Assembly: GCF_004328625.1 (NCBI RefSeq)
Contig: NZ_CP032229.1
Span: 2,728,001-2,792,000, forward strand
Length of the DNA: 64,000 nucleotides
Source of the DNA: Streptomyces seoulensis
GTDB lineage: Bacteria > Actinomycetota > Actinomycetes > Streptomycetales > Streptomycetaceae
Direction: 5' to 3'
The position numbers and the translations under genes were made by a program. Below, in pieces: positions 31,023 to 40,257 of this stretch (position 1 is the first letter of the stretch; each line of letters starts with the position of its first letter). The notes below the pieces were generated by a model, which saw only the letters and a program-made list of their open reading frames with translations, searched no databases and was not told where the DNA came from.

Positions 31023-34000
31023 TCAGTCGAACCAACGGTCCCGGGCCAGTTCCTCCGTGCGGGACGGGTCCTCCAGCAGAGCGGCCACCTCGAAGCGCCG
31101 GGGCCACTGGCCGGCGGCCCAGGCGAGACCGGCGGCGACGCCTTCCAGGGTGGCCGCGTGGAGGACACCGTCGTCGGTGAGACGCCAGTCGATCTCGACG
31201 CCGTCCACGAGGAGTTCGTCGTGCTCGACATAGCCGGCCGGGGCCCCCGGCCCGAGCAACGCCCGCACGGCGTCCGGGACTTCATGCTCGGCCCCCTCGG
31301 AGTCCACCGCACCGGTGACGGACTCGCTCAGCCGCCGCACCTGGAACAGCTCGGCCAACGAGCCGGCCAGGGACGGCCGTACGGGGAGCAGCGGCACTCC
31401 GGAGGTGAAGGGCAGCAGGTCGGGCGAGTCGACGACCACCGCGTCCCGCGCGTCCACCACGACCGCGAGCCCGTCGCGTACCGCGCGCAGTTCGTCGGGG
31501 AGGGTCACCTGCTCCGGGTCCAGGTCGGCCAACGCGCTGTACAGACCGTGCAGTTGGACCGGGGTCACCGGCCGGTCGGGGTCGGCGAGCCGGTCGAGGA
31601 GTTCGGCGGCGCCGCCCGGCTCGTCCAGCAGCGCGGCCACCGAGGTGCGCACCCCGAGGGCGCGGAGCACCTGCTCGTCGTGGAAGCCGGTGGCGTCCGC
31701 CTCGTCGTACAGGCCGCGCAGCAGTGGGTCGCCGCCCGCGGCCAGCAGGCCCGCCGGGCGGCGGCCGTCGAGCACCGGGTGCCCGCGCAGCCACCAGGCG
31801 GTGTAGGGCCGTACGACCTCGTGGGTGCCGTCCGGGAGGAGGACACGGACCGGCTGGACGAGGGCGTCGCGCAGCGGGGGCTGGGCGAGCAGGGCGAGGG
31901 CCTCGGGCCAGCGGTCGTCGTCCACCAGGTCCAGGTCGCGCACGGCGACGAGTTCGGTGGCGACCGGCGGCACGGGGCTGTCCGGGAAGCGGTCGAGGAT
32001 GTCCTCGGACCACACGTCCACCGCGTCCAGCAGCCCGGCGTCGTCGGGTTCGGCGAAGTCGCTGTCGCGGGGCTCCAGTTCGTCCGGGTCGAGGACCACG
32101 TCGGTGGCGCGGACCAGCGCGAAGTCGGCCAGCACCCCACAGGCGGCCAGCGGCTGGGCCCCCCACTTCGCGGCCAGCTCGGCGTCGACGGCGGCGAGTT
32201 CGCCGTCGCGGATCACCCGGGCGAACGGGCTGCCCGGCAGGACCAGTTCACCGGCGGGGGCCAGTTCGCCGTCCTCGTCGGGCAGCGCGAGCGCGCCGAG
32301 CCAGGGCTCGTCACCGGGCTCCAGGTTCGCGTCGCGCACCAACGCCAGCACGGTGTCGGCGAGTTCGTCGGCGCCGGGGGCGTCCTCCTCCCACATCGCC
32401 CCGCCGTCGTCGTCCAGCGAGGCGGCGACGGCGGCGCGGACCTGCGGGGTGGTGAGCACCGCGCGCGGGGTGGCGGGCAGCGCGCCGAGCTTCTCCAGCA
32501 GCGGGTGGGCGGCGTCCGCGTGGGCCATCTTCAGGCCGAGCCGGCCCAGCACCTCGGCGTCCGGCGCGCCGGCGTCCGGGGCGGGCAGCAGCACCTGGCG
32601 GGGGCCGATCGTGGTCCGGCCGGTCCCGGCGAGCGGCACGGGCAGCCCGGACAGCCGCTCGGGGTCGACCCCGGCGAGGCTGTCGTAGAGCCGCCACCAC
32701 CACTCGGGCTCCTTCTCCAGACCGGCGAGCCGGTCCACGGCGTCGGCCAGCGGCAGCCGGGCCACGCCGAGCGCGCGCAGCTCCGGGCGGCGTTCCAGAC
32801 CGGCGGGCAGCAGGGTCGGCAGCACCTCGGCGAGGACGCGCACGGTGTCCGCGCCCGCGCCCTCCACGATCTCGGCGTCCCGGGGGCGCAGCGCCTCGGG
32901 CAGTTCGTCGTCGCCGTGCGGGGGCAGCGCCGGGGGCAGGAACGCGGTGCGCGGCAGCCGGTCCAGCACGGCCTGGCGGAGCGCGCCGTCCAGCTCGCCC
33001 TTGCCGAGCGGGCCGGGGACGAGGCCGATGGCGCCCTCGGTCACCGGGCGCCAGCCGGAGAGGAGTTCGGTGTAGGCGTCGGCCGCGCGCTCCACCAGGA
33101 AGTCGGTGAGCGGGCCGGGCGCGGCGTGCCGCCGGGTGGTGTCCAGCGGGAAGGACGCGATGAGCACGCCGGGGAAGCCGAGGGGTTCGTCGCTGGGGGT
33201 GGGGGCGTGCAGCACGGGCGCGGTGCGGGGGCCTACCGGGCGGCCCTCGCCGTCCTCGGGCACGGCCCAGGTGACCGACCAGTGCGGGCGCAGCCGTTCC
33301 TCGACCGGGCGGTCCGCGAGGAGGGCGGCGTCGAGCGGGCCGTGGGCTGCGACGGTGCGCCAGCGGGTGGTGCCGTCGCGGGAGTCGTCCACGACGGTGA
33401 CGGCGTCCTCGGTGCTGCGGCGCAGGGTGCGCGGCTCGCGGCCCTCGACCTCGACGACGACCTCTTCGAGGCCGGGCAGGGCGAGCAGCAGCGAGTCGTC
33501 CACGGCGTCCAGCAGCCGCTCGGCCAGCGAGGCGGCGGCCGCGTCGCGCAGCGGCAGGATGACGGCGGTGTCGTACGGGTCCGGCGCGGTGCCCTCGGCC
33601 GCGAACGGCAGCCGGAGCAGCGGGACGTGGCCGTCGCGGCGGCGCACCTCGTCTCCCAGGCCGGGGCTGTGCCGGGAGGTCTCCCCGGTCAGCTCGCGGG
33701 CCTCGGCCAGCGACCAGCGGACCCCGCCGTGCCGGCCGACCAGCGCGGGTTCGTCGGTCACGGAGAGCACGGCTGCGAAGCCGACGCCGAACCGGCCGAC
33801 GGTGGCGTGCTCGTCGTACCGCTCCCGCTTGGCGGAGGCGCGCAGGGTGGACAGCGACTCGACTCCGGCGGCGTCCAGGGGCGCGCCGGTGTTGGCGGCG
33901 ATCAGCACACCGCCCTTGAGGGTGAGCCGGAGCCGTCCGGGCGTGTCCGCGCGGGCGGCGGCGTCGGCGGCGTTCTGGGCCAGCTCCACCACGAGCCGGT

Positions 34001-34154
34001 CGCGGTAGCCGCCGAGGACGAGGTCCTCCTCGGCGTTGGCGTCCTCACGGAACCGGGCGGGGCTGGTGGCCCAGGCGTCGAGGACACCGCGGCGGAGCCG
34101 GGCGGTGCCGAAGGGGTCGGCGCCCTCGGCCGCCGGCCGCACGTACTTGCTCAC
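31023..34154 (-). CDS. GHKL (sacsin/Hsp90-like) ATPase-domain protein, 1043 residues
   Basis: A very large cytoplasmic protein. The N-terminal 200 residues form a GHKL ATP-binding domain: N-box ELAQNAADA (Asn61), G1 box region LIAANTGAPLDAAGVESL, and G2 box VGRFGVGFAAVL (about 119-130). This order matches the sacsin/Hsp90 group. The remaining 800 residues lack transmembrane helices and known catalytic motifs and are rich in Leu, Asp and Pro. GTG at 34154 is chosen because GGAG lies 7 nt upstream; a GTG 6 nt earlier would sit on the ribosome site. It lies about 95 nt downstream of DUF3027. Function unknown; a chaperone-like or scaffold role is possible. Confidence 0.8.
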   Translation of the reverse strand: MSKYVRPAAEGADPFGTARLRRGVLDAWATSPARFREDANAEEDLVLGGYRDRLVVELAQNAADAAARADTPGRLRLTLKGGVLIAANTGAPLDAAGVESLSTLRASAKRERYDEHATVGRFGVGFAAVLSVTDEPALVGRHGGVRWSLAEARELTGETSRHSPGLGDEVRRRDGHVPLLRLPFAAEGTAPDPYDTAVILPLRDAAAASLAERLLDAVDDSLLLALPGLEEVVVEVEGREPRTLRRSTEDAVTVVDDSRDGTTRWRTVAAHGPLDAALLADRPVEERLRPHWSVTWAVPEDGEGRPVGPRTAPVLHAPTPSDEPLGFPGVLIASFPLDTTRRHAAPGPLTDFLVERAADAYTELLSGWRPVTEGAIGLVPGPLGKGELDGALRQAVLDRLPRTAFLPPALPPHGDDELPEALRPRDAEIVEGAGADTVRVLAEVLPTLLPAGLERRPELRALGVARLPLADAVDRLAGLEKEPEWWWRLYDSLAGVDPERLSGLPVPLAGTGRTTIGPRQVLLPAPDAGAPDAEVLGRLGLKMAHADAAHPLLEKLGALPATPRAVLTTPQVRAAVAASLDDDGGAMWEEDAPGADELADTVLALVRDANLEPGDEPWLGALALPDEDGELAPAGELVLPGSPFARVIRDGELAAVDAELAAKWGAQPLAACGVLADFALVRATDVVLDPDELEPRDSDFAEPDDAGLLDAVDVWSEDILDRFPDSPVPPVATELVAVRDLDLVDDDRWPEALALLAQPPLRDALVQPVRVLLPDGTHEVVRPYTAWWLRGHPVLDGRRPAGLLAAGGDPLLRGLYDEADATGFHDEQVLRALGVRTSVAALLDEPGGAAELLDRLADPDRPVTPVQLHGLYSALADLDPEQVTLPDELRAVRDGLAVVVDARDAVVVDSPDLLPFTSGVPLLPVRPSLAGSLAELFQVRRLSESVTGAVDSEGAEHEVPDAVRALLGPGAPAGYVEHDELLVDGVEIDWRLTDDGVLHAATLEGVAAGLAWAAGQWPRRFEVAALLEDPSRTEELARDRWFD

Positions 34155-34250
34155 GGTCACTCTCCATCATCGACGTGAGTCTTGAAGGTACAGCGACCTG
34201 ACGGCCCGTCCCGCGCGGCGTACGTGCGGGCGGGCGGGCCCGTCGTTTCG

Positions 34251-35177
34251 TTACGAGTGGCCCAGTTCCGCCGTTTCGGCGTCGCCCTCGGCCGGGACCG
34301 AGCCGGAGTCGGCGGCGGGCCGGAGCGGGAACGGGTCGACCTGCGTCTCGTCCACCACGGGCAGCGGCGGGCGGGGCGGGGTCGGCATGACGGCGGCCTC
34401 GGAGTGGGCGCCGCAGCCGTAGGCGAGGGAGACCACGCGGCCGTCGGCCGGGGAGAACTCGTTGCCGCAGACGCCGAACGCCTGGCCCAGCGAGCCGCCG
34501 ATCGGGGCGAGGAAACCGCAGGTCGCGCAGGTGGCCGGGGCGGCCTGGGCCATCGCGGTCTTCGGACCGAACGCCTCCTCCCAGCGGTCGGCGGCGACAT
34601 GCAGGCCGTAGCGGGACAGCACGCGGGCGCGGCGCATGCCCAGTTCCTCGGCGACCGAGGTGATCGAGCCGCGCGCGGGCGGCCCTGCCTGGACGGCGGG
34701 GCCGCCGGCGGTGACCTCGGCGTCCTCACGCTCGGCCACCTCCGTCAGACCCCCGGCCAGCGCGGAGTTCGGCGGCGGCTCCTCCTCGCCGGAGAAACCG
34801 GGCTCCAGGCGCAGGTCCTCCTCGTCGGTGGGCAGGAGGTCGCCGGGGCCGAGGTCGCCGGGGCGCAGCCGCTCGCTCCAGGGCACCCACTCGGGGGCGA
34901 GGAGGGCGTCGCGGCCGGGCAGCAGCACGACCTCGTCCAGGGTGACGATCTTGGCGCGGGAGGCGCGGGCGACGGTGGCGGCCCAGCGCCAGCCCCTGTA
35001 GCCCGGTTCCTTGCACTCGAAGAAGTGGGTGACCACTCGGTCACCCTCCGACACCACGCCGATGTGCTCACCGACGACGCCGGGAGCGGCCGCCTCCTCC
35101 GCTGCGGTGCGGGCGAGGTCGACCGCCTCGGCGCACAGGCGGTCAGGGGTGCGGCTTCGCGTGGTCGCTGCGCTCAC
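34251..35177 (-). CDS. DUF3027 zinc-ribbon-like protein
   Basis: A 308-residue protein of the actinobacterial DUF3027 family. A conserved N domain (DRVVTHFFECKEPGYRGWRW, then VLLPGRDALLAPEWVPWSERL) is followed by an acidic low-complexity linker. A four-Cys module CATCGF ... FGVCGNEFSPADGRVVSLAYGCGAHSE near residues 215-260 probably binds zinc. The start is GTG with AGGAGAG about 11 nt upstream. Upstream of, and probably co-transcribed with, the GHKL ATPase gene. Biochemical role unknown. Confidence 0.8.
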   Translation of the reverse strand: MSAATTRSRTPDRLCAEAVDLARTAAEEAAAPGVVGEHIGVVSEGDRVVTHFFECKEPGYRGWRWAATVARASRAKIVTLDEVVLLPGRDALLAPEWVPWSERLRPGDLGPGDLLPTDEEDLRLEPGFSGEEEPPPNSALAGGLTEVAEREDAEVTAGGPAVQAGPPARGSITSVAEELGMRRARVLSRYGLHVAADRWEEAFGPKTAMAQAAPATCATCGFLAPIGGSLGQAFGVCGNEFSPADGRVVSLAYGCGAHSEAAVMPTPPRPPLPVVDETQVDPFPLRPAADSGSVPAEGDAETAELGHS

Positions 35178-35458
35178 AGGTATCGCTTCTCTCCTACGCC
35201 GTCTACGAGTGCGGATGCACTCCGGCGGTGAAGCGGACGGAGCGGACCTGTGGGCCGCATCGACGTCCGCGTCCGATCACGCGCGGGCGCACCTCTGCCA
35301 TCCATTCTGCGTTATGGCTGAGATACGCACGCTACCCCGTCGCCCGTGGTGGGGGACAGTCCGCGGCCACCCGGCGGGTTCCGAAGCGATGGATCTTCAC
35401 GGGTCCGGGTCGACTCGCTTGGCCGCAAACCGCCCATCGGACGGCCACTCGGGGCACT

Positions 35459-36859
35459 ATGAAGCACGTGGCAGCCACGGACAGGGGGCGCGGTGGCGGC
35501 GGTTCGGGCCGCGTCGGCGGTGTCGTCCGCTCCGTCGGCCGTGCCCTGCATCTGCCAGTGACCGGCACGGCGCGCGGCATCCGGAGGGTCACCCACGCGC
35601 ACGGGGCGGGCGAGTCGGGGCTCGGCAAACTGATCGAGCTGCACGCGGTGAACGGTGCCGGGGACGTCATGATCACCGTGGCGCTGGCCTCCACGGTCTT
35701 CTTCTCGGTGCCGACCGACGAGGCCCGTGGCCGGGTCGCGCTCTACCTCGCCATCACCATGGCGCCCTTCACCGTCCTCGCCCCCGTCATCGGCCCGCTG
35801 CTGGACCGGCTCCCGCACGGGCGGCGGGCCGCGATGGCGGGCGCGATGCTGGCCCGCGCGCTGCTGGCGCTGGTGCTGTCGGGGGCGGTGGCGAGCGGCG
35901 GCCTGGAGCTGTATCCGGCCGCGCTCGGGGTGCTGGTGGCGTCCAAGGCGTACGGGGTGGTGCGCAGCGCGGTCGTGCCCCGGCTGCTGCCGCCCGCGTT
36001 CTCCCTGGTCAAGGCCAACTCACGGGTCACGCTGGCCGGGCTGCTGGCCACCGGGGTGGCGGCGCCGATCGGGGCGGGGCTCCAGACGGTCGGGGACCCC
36101 TGGCCGCTGTACGGGGCTTTTGTCATCTTCGTGGCGGGTACGTTCCTGTCCTTCTCACTGCCGCGCACGGTGGACTCGGCCAAGGGCGAGGACACGGCGC
36201 TGCTCGCGGCGGACGAACGGCATCTGCACGGGGCCCAGCGGCGCCAGCAGGGCAAGCGGCCGGGGCTGCGGACGGTCGGGCCCGCCGTGACCCACGCGCT
36301 GGGCGCCAACGCGGCGCTGCGCTGCCTCTCCGGGTTCCTGATCTTCTTCCTGGCGTTCCTGCTGCGCGAGCACCCGCTGGCCGGGGAGAGCGCGGCCGTC
36401 TCGCTGGGCATCGTCGGCGTGGCGGCGGGCGCGGGCAACGCGCTGGGTACGGCGGTGGGGGCGTGGCTGCGCTCCAAGGCGCCCGAGATCATCATCGTGA
36501 CGGTGGTCGCCGTGGCGCTCGGGGTCGCCGTGGTCGCGGCGGTGTTCTTCGGCGCCGTCCTGGTGGCCTGCCTGGCCGCCGTCGCCGGTTTCGCCCAGGC
36601 CCTCGGCAAGCTCTCCCTGGACGCCCTGATCCAGCGGGACGTCCCCGAGGCCGTCCGCAGCTCGGCCTTCGCCCGCTCCGAGACCATCCTCCAGATGGCC
36701 TGGGTCTTCGGCGGCGCGGTGGGCATCGTCATGCCCCTCAACGGCACCGTCGGCCTGGCGGTGGCCGCCGCCCTGGTGGCCCTGGGCTGGCTGACCACCC
36801 TCAGGGGCCTGCTGGCGGCGGCCCGGCACGGGGGCCGGACCCGGCCACGCGTCGCCTGA
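35459..36859 (+). CDS. MFS transporter
   Basis: A 466-residue major facilitator with a 50-residue basic/Gly-rich N-terminal extension before the first helix. Around 11-12 helices follow, with IGPLLDRLPHGRRAAMA as motif A and a long charged central loop (DSAKGEDTALLAADERHLHG...QGKRPGLRT) between halves. KAYGVVRSAVVPRLLPPAFSLVKANSR is characteristic of a streptomycete MFS group with unknown substrate. ATG at 35459; an upstream in-frame extension lacks hydrophobic signal. Divergent from DUF3027. Confidence 0.85.
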   Translation: MKHVAATDRGRGGGGSGRVGGVVRSVGRALHLPVTGTARGIRRVTHAHGAGESGLGKLIELHAVNGAGDVMITVALASTVFFSVPTDEARGRVALYLAITMAPFTVLAPVIGPLLDRLPHGRRAAMAGAMLARALLALVLSGAVASGGLELYPAALGVLVASKAYGVVRSAVVPRLLPPAFSLVKANSRVTLAGLLATGVAAPIGAGLQTVGDPWPLYGAFVIFVAGTFLSFSLPRTVDSAKGEDTALLAADERHLHGAQRRQQGKRPGLRTVGPAVTHALGANAALRCLSGFLIFFLAFLLREHPLAGESAAVSLGIVGVAAGAGNALGTAVGAWLRSKAPEIIIVTVVAVALGVAVVAAVFFGAVLVACLAAVAGFAQALGKLSLDALIQRDVPEAVRSSAFARSETILQMAWVFGGAVGIVMPLNGTVGLAVAAALVALGWLTTLRGLLAAARHGGRTRPRVA

Positions 36860-36921
36860 CGGAGCGGACGTGTCGTACCCCACGTGGACTCCCCGCGCGG
36901 GGGGCCCGATAGCCTTCGGCC

Positions 36922-37407
36922 ATGACCTCGCTGCAATCCGCCCCGCGACGCCGCCGGGCGCTCGCCGCCGCCGGTGCCGTTTTTGCCGGACTGCTCGCTC
37001 TTTCGGCCTGTGACAAGCCGACGCCCGTCTCCACCGTCACCGTCGGGGACAACTCGGTCAGCTCCGAGGCGCTCTGCTACAACGGCGACAAGACGCTGAC
37101 CGCCAAGTCCCTCGCGGAGTGCGCGAAGAAGGCCGGCGACGAGAAGACGATCACGGTGGACCCGGACGGCGACACCGTGCGTGTCGGCGTCGACCCGAAG
37201 ATCGCGGACGCGGGCTGGGTCCTGCTGGTCAACGGCCGCCAGTTCACCGACGTCAGCAAGAAGACGTACTCCACCATCCCGGGCAGCGCGTTCTTCAACG
37301 CGCAGTACGGCACCCAGGGCACCACCAACACGCTGTCCATCCAGATGGGCACCGGGTCGTCGGCCAAGGGTCTGTGGAGCTACAAGCTCAAGAAGGCGAC
37401 CTCCTGA
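36922..37407 (+). CDS. DUF2771 lipoprotein
   Basis: A 161-residue exported lipoprotein. Signal with RRRR, hydrophobic core and lipobox LSAC (Cys30). The mature domain contains VSSEALCYNG and a second Cys (LAECAKKAG), plausibly a disulfide, followed by strands ending SYKLKKATS, as in DUF2771. TAGCCT (36910-36915) is 6 nt from the ATG, a leaderless arrangement. It precedes mqnB closely (17 nt), hinting at co-transcription, although no functional link to menaquinone synthesis is known. Confidence 0.82.
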   Translation: MTSLQSAPRRRRALAAAGAVFAGLLALSACDKPTPVSTVTVGDNSVSSEALCYNGDKTLTAKSLAECAKKAGDEKTITVDPDGDTVRVGVDPKIADAGWVLLVNGRQFTDVSKKTYSTIPGSAFFNAQYGTQGTTNTLSIQMGTGSSAKGLWSYKLKKATS

Positions 37408-37424
37408 CGGAGGCTTCCGATCCC

Positions 37425-38144
37425 GTGAACGCCCGTGAGCGCGTCCTTCTCGCCACCGCCGTCCCGGCCGAACGGGACGCGGTGGCAGGGGCGTTTCCGG
37501 GCCCGGCCGACGAGGTACGGCTGCCCGGCGCGACGCTGCTGCGCACGGACGGCGGGTTCGACCTGCTGGCCGCCGGTGTGGGCCCCGCCCTCGCCGCCGC
37601 CTCCACCGCCGCCGCGCTGACCGCCGCCGCCCTCGCGGGCACCCCCTACGGTCTGGTCGTCTCGGCCGGGATCGGGGGCGGTTTCCAGCCGGAGGCACCC
37701 GTCGGCTCGCTGGTGGTCGCCGACGCGATCACCGCGGCGGACCTGGGCGCCGAGACCCCGGACGGCTTCCTGCCGGTCACCGACCTCGGCTTCGGCACCG
37801 TCACCCATCTGCCGCCGAATTCACTCGTACGAGAAGTCGTCGCGGCCACCGGCGCCCGCCCCGGCACCGTGCTGACCGTCTCCACGGTCACCGGCACCGC
37901 CACCCGCGCCGCCGCCCTGCGCGAGCGTCACCCCGGCGCGCTGGCCGAGGGCATGGAGGGCTTCGGGGTCGCCGAGGCGGCCGCCGCGCACGGGGTGCCG
38001 GTGCTGGAGATCCGCGCGGTGTCCAACCCGGTCGGCCCCCGCGACCGGGACGCCTGGCGCATCGGCGACGCGCTCGCCGCCCTCACCGGGGCCTTCGGGA
38101 AGCTAGCGCCCGCACTGGAGAGTTGGAACACGCATGACGACTGA
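37425..38144 (+). CDS. mqnB: futalosine hydrolase (menaquinone biosynthesis)
   Basis: A 239-residue nucleoside phosphorylase-fold hydrolase. It splits futalosine to dehypoxanthinylfutalosine and hypoxanthine in the Mqn pathway for menaquinone. GGFDLLAAGVGPALAAAS, LVVSAGIGGGFQPEA, and the purine/ribose-binding EGMEGFGVAEAAAAHG segment near residue 185 fit MqnB. GTG at 37425 has GGAGG about 11 nt upstream. It overlaps mqnD by 11 nt. S. coelicolor has the same pair (SCO4327-SCO4326). Confidence 0.92.
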   Translation: MNARERVLLATAVPAERDAVAGAFPGPADEVRLPGATLLRTDGGFDLLAAGVGPALAAASTAAALTAAALAGTPYGLVVSAGIGGGFQPEAPVGSLVVADAITAADLGAETPDGFLPVTDLGFGTVTHLPPNSLVREVVAATGARPGTVLTVSTVTGTATRAAALRERHPGALAEGMEGFGVAEAAAAHGVPVLEIRAVSNPVGPRDRDAWRIGDALAALTGAFGKLAPALESWNTHDD

Positions 38145-38982
38145 GCCCCTGCAGATCGCGTACTCGCCCTGCCCCAACGACACCTTCGTCTTCGACGCCG
38201 TCGCCCACGGCCGTGTCCCCGGTGCCCCCGCGCTGGACGTGACCTTCGCGGACATCGACATCACCAACGGCATGGCCGAGCGCGGCGAGTTCGACGTGCT
38301 GAAGGTGTCGTACGCCGTGCTGCCGTACGTCCTGGACGAGTACGCCCTGCTGCCCTGCGGCGGCGCCCTGGGCCGGGGCTGCGGGCCGCTGGTACTGACG
38401 CGGGAGGCCGGGGCCGACCTCACGGGACGCACGGTGGCGGTGCCGAGCGAGCGCTCGACGGCGTACCTGCTGTTCCGGCTGTGGGCCGCGGACACCCTCC
38501 CGGAGGGCGTCGGGGAGATCGTGGTGATGCCGTTCCACGAGATCATGCCGGCCGTGCGCGACGGCAAGGTGGACGCCGGGCTCGTCATCCACGAGGCCCG
38601 CTTCACCTACCAGGAGTACGGGCTGCACAAGCTCGCGGACATGGGCGAGCACTGGGAGCGGACCACCGGGCTGCCGATCCCGCTCGGCGCGATCATCGCC
38701 AAGCGGTCGCTGGGCGCCGAGACCCTTGAGCGGCTCGCTGACGCCTTCCGGACCTCGGTCCGGGCCGCGTGGGACGATCCGGAGGCGTCGCGCGGCTACG
38801 TCATGGAGCACGCCCAGGAGATGGACCCGGCCGTCGCCGACCAGCACATCGGGCTGTACGTCAACGAGTTCACCGCCGACCTCGGCGAGGACGGGTACGC
38901 GGCGATCCGGGGGCTGCTGACGCGTGCGGCGGCCGAGGGCCTCGTCCCGGCCCTCGGCCCTGACGCGCTGGCGTTCCCCTGA
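38134..38982 (+). CDS. mqnD: 1,4-dihydroxy-6-naphthoate synthase (menaquinone biosynthesis)
   Basis: A 282-residue periplasmic-binding-protein-fold enzyme converting cyclic dehypoxanthinylfutalosine to 1,4-dihydroxy-6-naphthoate. The family start IAYSPCPNDTFVFDA, the segment DVLKVSYAVLPYVLDEYALL, GRGCGPLVLTRE, and the catalytic-region IHEARFTYQEYGL match MqnD. It begins inside the last codons of mqnB, so the two are translationally coupled. The other pathway genes (mqnA, mqnC) are not in this window, as expected for Streptomyces. Confidence 0.95.
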   Translation: MTTEPLQIAYSPCPNDTFVFDAVAHGRVPGAPALDVTFADIDITNGMAERGEFDVLKVSYAVLPYVLDEYALLPCGGALGRGCGPLVLTREAGADLTGRTVAVPSERSTAYLLFRLWAADTLPEGVGEIVVMPFHEIMPAVRDGKVDAGLVIHEARFTYQEYGLHKLADMGEHWERTTGLPIPLGAIIAKRSLGAETLERLADAFRTSVRAAWDDPEASRGYVMEHAQEMDPAVADQHIGLYVNEFTADLGEDGYAAIRGLLTRAAAEGLVPALGPDALAFP

Positions 38983-38990
38983 GGGGGCTG

Positions 38991-39374
38991 TCAGACGTCG
39001 AGCTGGTCCGCCACGGCGCGGAGGAGGCCGGCGATCTTCTTCCCCGAGGTGCGCTCGGGGTAGCGGCCCTTCTCCAGCATCGGCGTGATGTTCTCCAGCA
39101 GGGTGGTGAGGTCCTGCACGATCGAGGCCAGTTCGTCGGGCTTCTTGCGGGCGGCGGCCGCCAGCGAGGGGGTCGGGTCGAGCACGGTCACGGAGAGCGC
39201 CTGGTCACCGCGCTGGCCGGCCACGACGCCGAACTCCACGCGCTGTCCGGGCTTGAGTGCCTCGACTCCGGCGGGCAGGACCGAGGAATGGACGAAGACG
39301 TCGCCGCCGTCGTCGCGGGAGAGGAAGCCGAAGCCCTTCTCGCTGTTGAACCACTTGACCTTGCCGGTGGGCAC
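38991..39374 (-). CDS. cold-shock-domain protein with C-terminal extension
   Basis: A 127-residue RNA/DNA-binding protein. The first 66 residues are a cold-shock domain starting [18 protein letters not shown] with RNP1 KGFGFL and RNP2 VFVHSSVL. The C-terminal 60 residues ([19 protein letters not shown]...) are helical and typical of the longer actinobacterial CspB-like proteins. GTG start with GAGGACAGAC upstream. Convergent with mqnD, 8 nt between stops. Probably an RNA chaperone. Confidence 0.9.
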   Translation of the reverse strand: MPTGKVKWFNSEKGFGFLSRDDGGDVFVHSSVLPAGVEALKPGQRVEFGVVAGQRGDQALSVTVLDPTPSLAAAARKKPDELASIVQDLTTLLENITPMLEKGRYPERTSGKKIAGLLRAVADQLDV

Positions 39375-39536
39375 GTCTGTCCTCGTCCTCGTACTCGTCG
39401 GGAAAAGCTCGGAAACGGCTCGGTGTAGCACTGTGGCGGGTCGACCATGACCCGCCGACACCAAGGCTAATGGTCTTCGGGCGGGTGACAAGGTGCTCCC
39501 CGGTTGTTCTCTCGGGCTGGGAACTACCCTGGTCCG

Positions 39537-39788
39537 GTGCGTGACAAAACCCAAACGAATTCCGCCGGGCCCGGTGACGGACTGATCCGCGCCGGCGTCG
39601 TCGTCTTCTTCCTCGGTGCCGTGGCCACGCTGGTCACGGTGGCGCCGCTGTTCCTCGGCAGCGATCCGTTCCCGACCTACATGTTCGGTCTGAGCATGTT
39701 GATGGCGGTCGGGTTTCTGATCGCGGGGGCGGGAGTGCTCCGCTCTGTTGCGGCGGGTCGGCGCGAGGCCCGGGGGGCGGGGCGCTGA
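39537..39788 (+). CDS. small two-helix membrane protein
   Basis: An 83-residue protein; hydrophilic start ([14 protein letters not shown]), two hydrophobic segments ([22 protein letters not shown] and [19 protein letters not shown]), basic tail. GTG at 39537 has TACCCT (39525-39530) 6 nt upstream and no ribosome site, a leaderless signature. Conserved-type actinobacterial membrane protein; function unknown. Divergent from the cold-shock gene. Confidence 0.75.
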   Translation: MRDKTQTNSAGPGDGLIRAGVVVFFLGAVATLVTVAPLFLGSDPFPTYMFGLSMLMAVGFLIAGAGVLRSVAAGRREARGAGR

Positions 39789-39858
39789 GGTTGGCTGTGC
39801 ATCGGCACGTCGGCGGCTGACGGTGCGTCGTGGCTGGTCGCGCAGTTCCCCGCGCCCC

Positions 39859-40064
39859 TAGGCCGTGTCCGGAAAGTCCCGCCTGGCTCGCGACGCCTGG
39901 CACGTTCCCCCAAGCTCTGCGAGCAGGGGGGACCCCCAGCGGCGTCGTCGGGATCGTCCTCGTACGCCCAGTACGAGGGCGACCCTCCGCCTTGCGAGCG
40001 CACGCACCAGACGCCGCGAGCCCTGCCCTCCGGGCAGACGGCGCCACTTTCCGGACACGACCTA
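39859..40064. mobile_element. MITE type A (206 bp, imperfect 20-bp terminal inverted repeats)
   Basis: Ends TAGGCCGTGTCCGGAAAGT and its near-complement ACTTTCCGGACACGACCTA match at 18 of 20 positions. The interior carries no gene. Inner blocks (GCTCGCGACGCCTGGCAC near the left, CACCAGACGCCGC near the right) are shared, in inverted orientation, with MITE type B. It shares the TA at 40063-40064 with the adjoining type B element. Confidence 0.75.
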
Positions 40065-40226
40065 GGGGGTGTCTTGTCGGTCAGGCCGGATGAGGGAGCG
40101 GCGTCTGGTGCCGTGCGTCGCAAGGCGGAGGAGGGAGTCGATGCGGAGCATCGGGGACCGACGACAACGCGGCGAGGTGCGGTGCCAGGCGTCGCGAGCC
40201 CGGCGTGATCGACAAGACACCCCCTA
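40063..40226. mobile_element. MITE type B, copy 1 (164 bp)
   Basis: Terminal inverted repeats TAGGGGGTGTCTTGTCGGTC... and ...GATCGACAAGACACCCCCTA match at 20 of 21 positions. It begins at the last TA of MITE type A. Copy 2 at 53062-53225 differs at only two positions (a G/A in the middle and a C/A in the right repeat). No coding capacity, so it would depend on a transposase elsewhere. TA/CTAG-like flanks fit IS5 (IS427-group) or IS630 targeting. Confidence 0.85.
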
Positions 40227-40257
40227 TAGGGGGTCGGCACGGCCCGGGTAGTCCCGA

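Noticed and set aside
35743..37698. 651-residue minus-strand frame opposite the MFS and lipoprotein genes
   Set aside because: Shadow of plus-strand codon bias; no signal, domain or ribosome site.
40220..40233. CCCCCTATAGGGGG palindrome as an operator
   Set aside because: It is the junction of the MITE terminal repeat with flanking sequence, so mobility explains it better than regulation.
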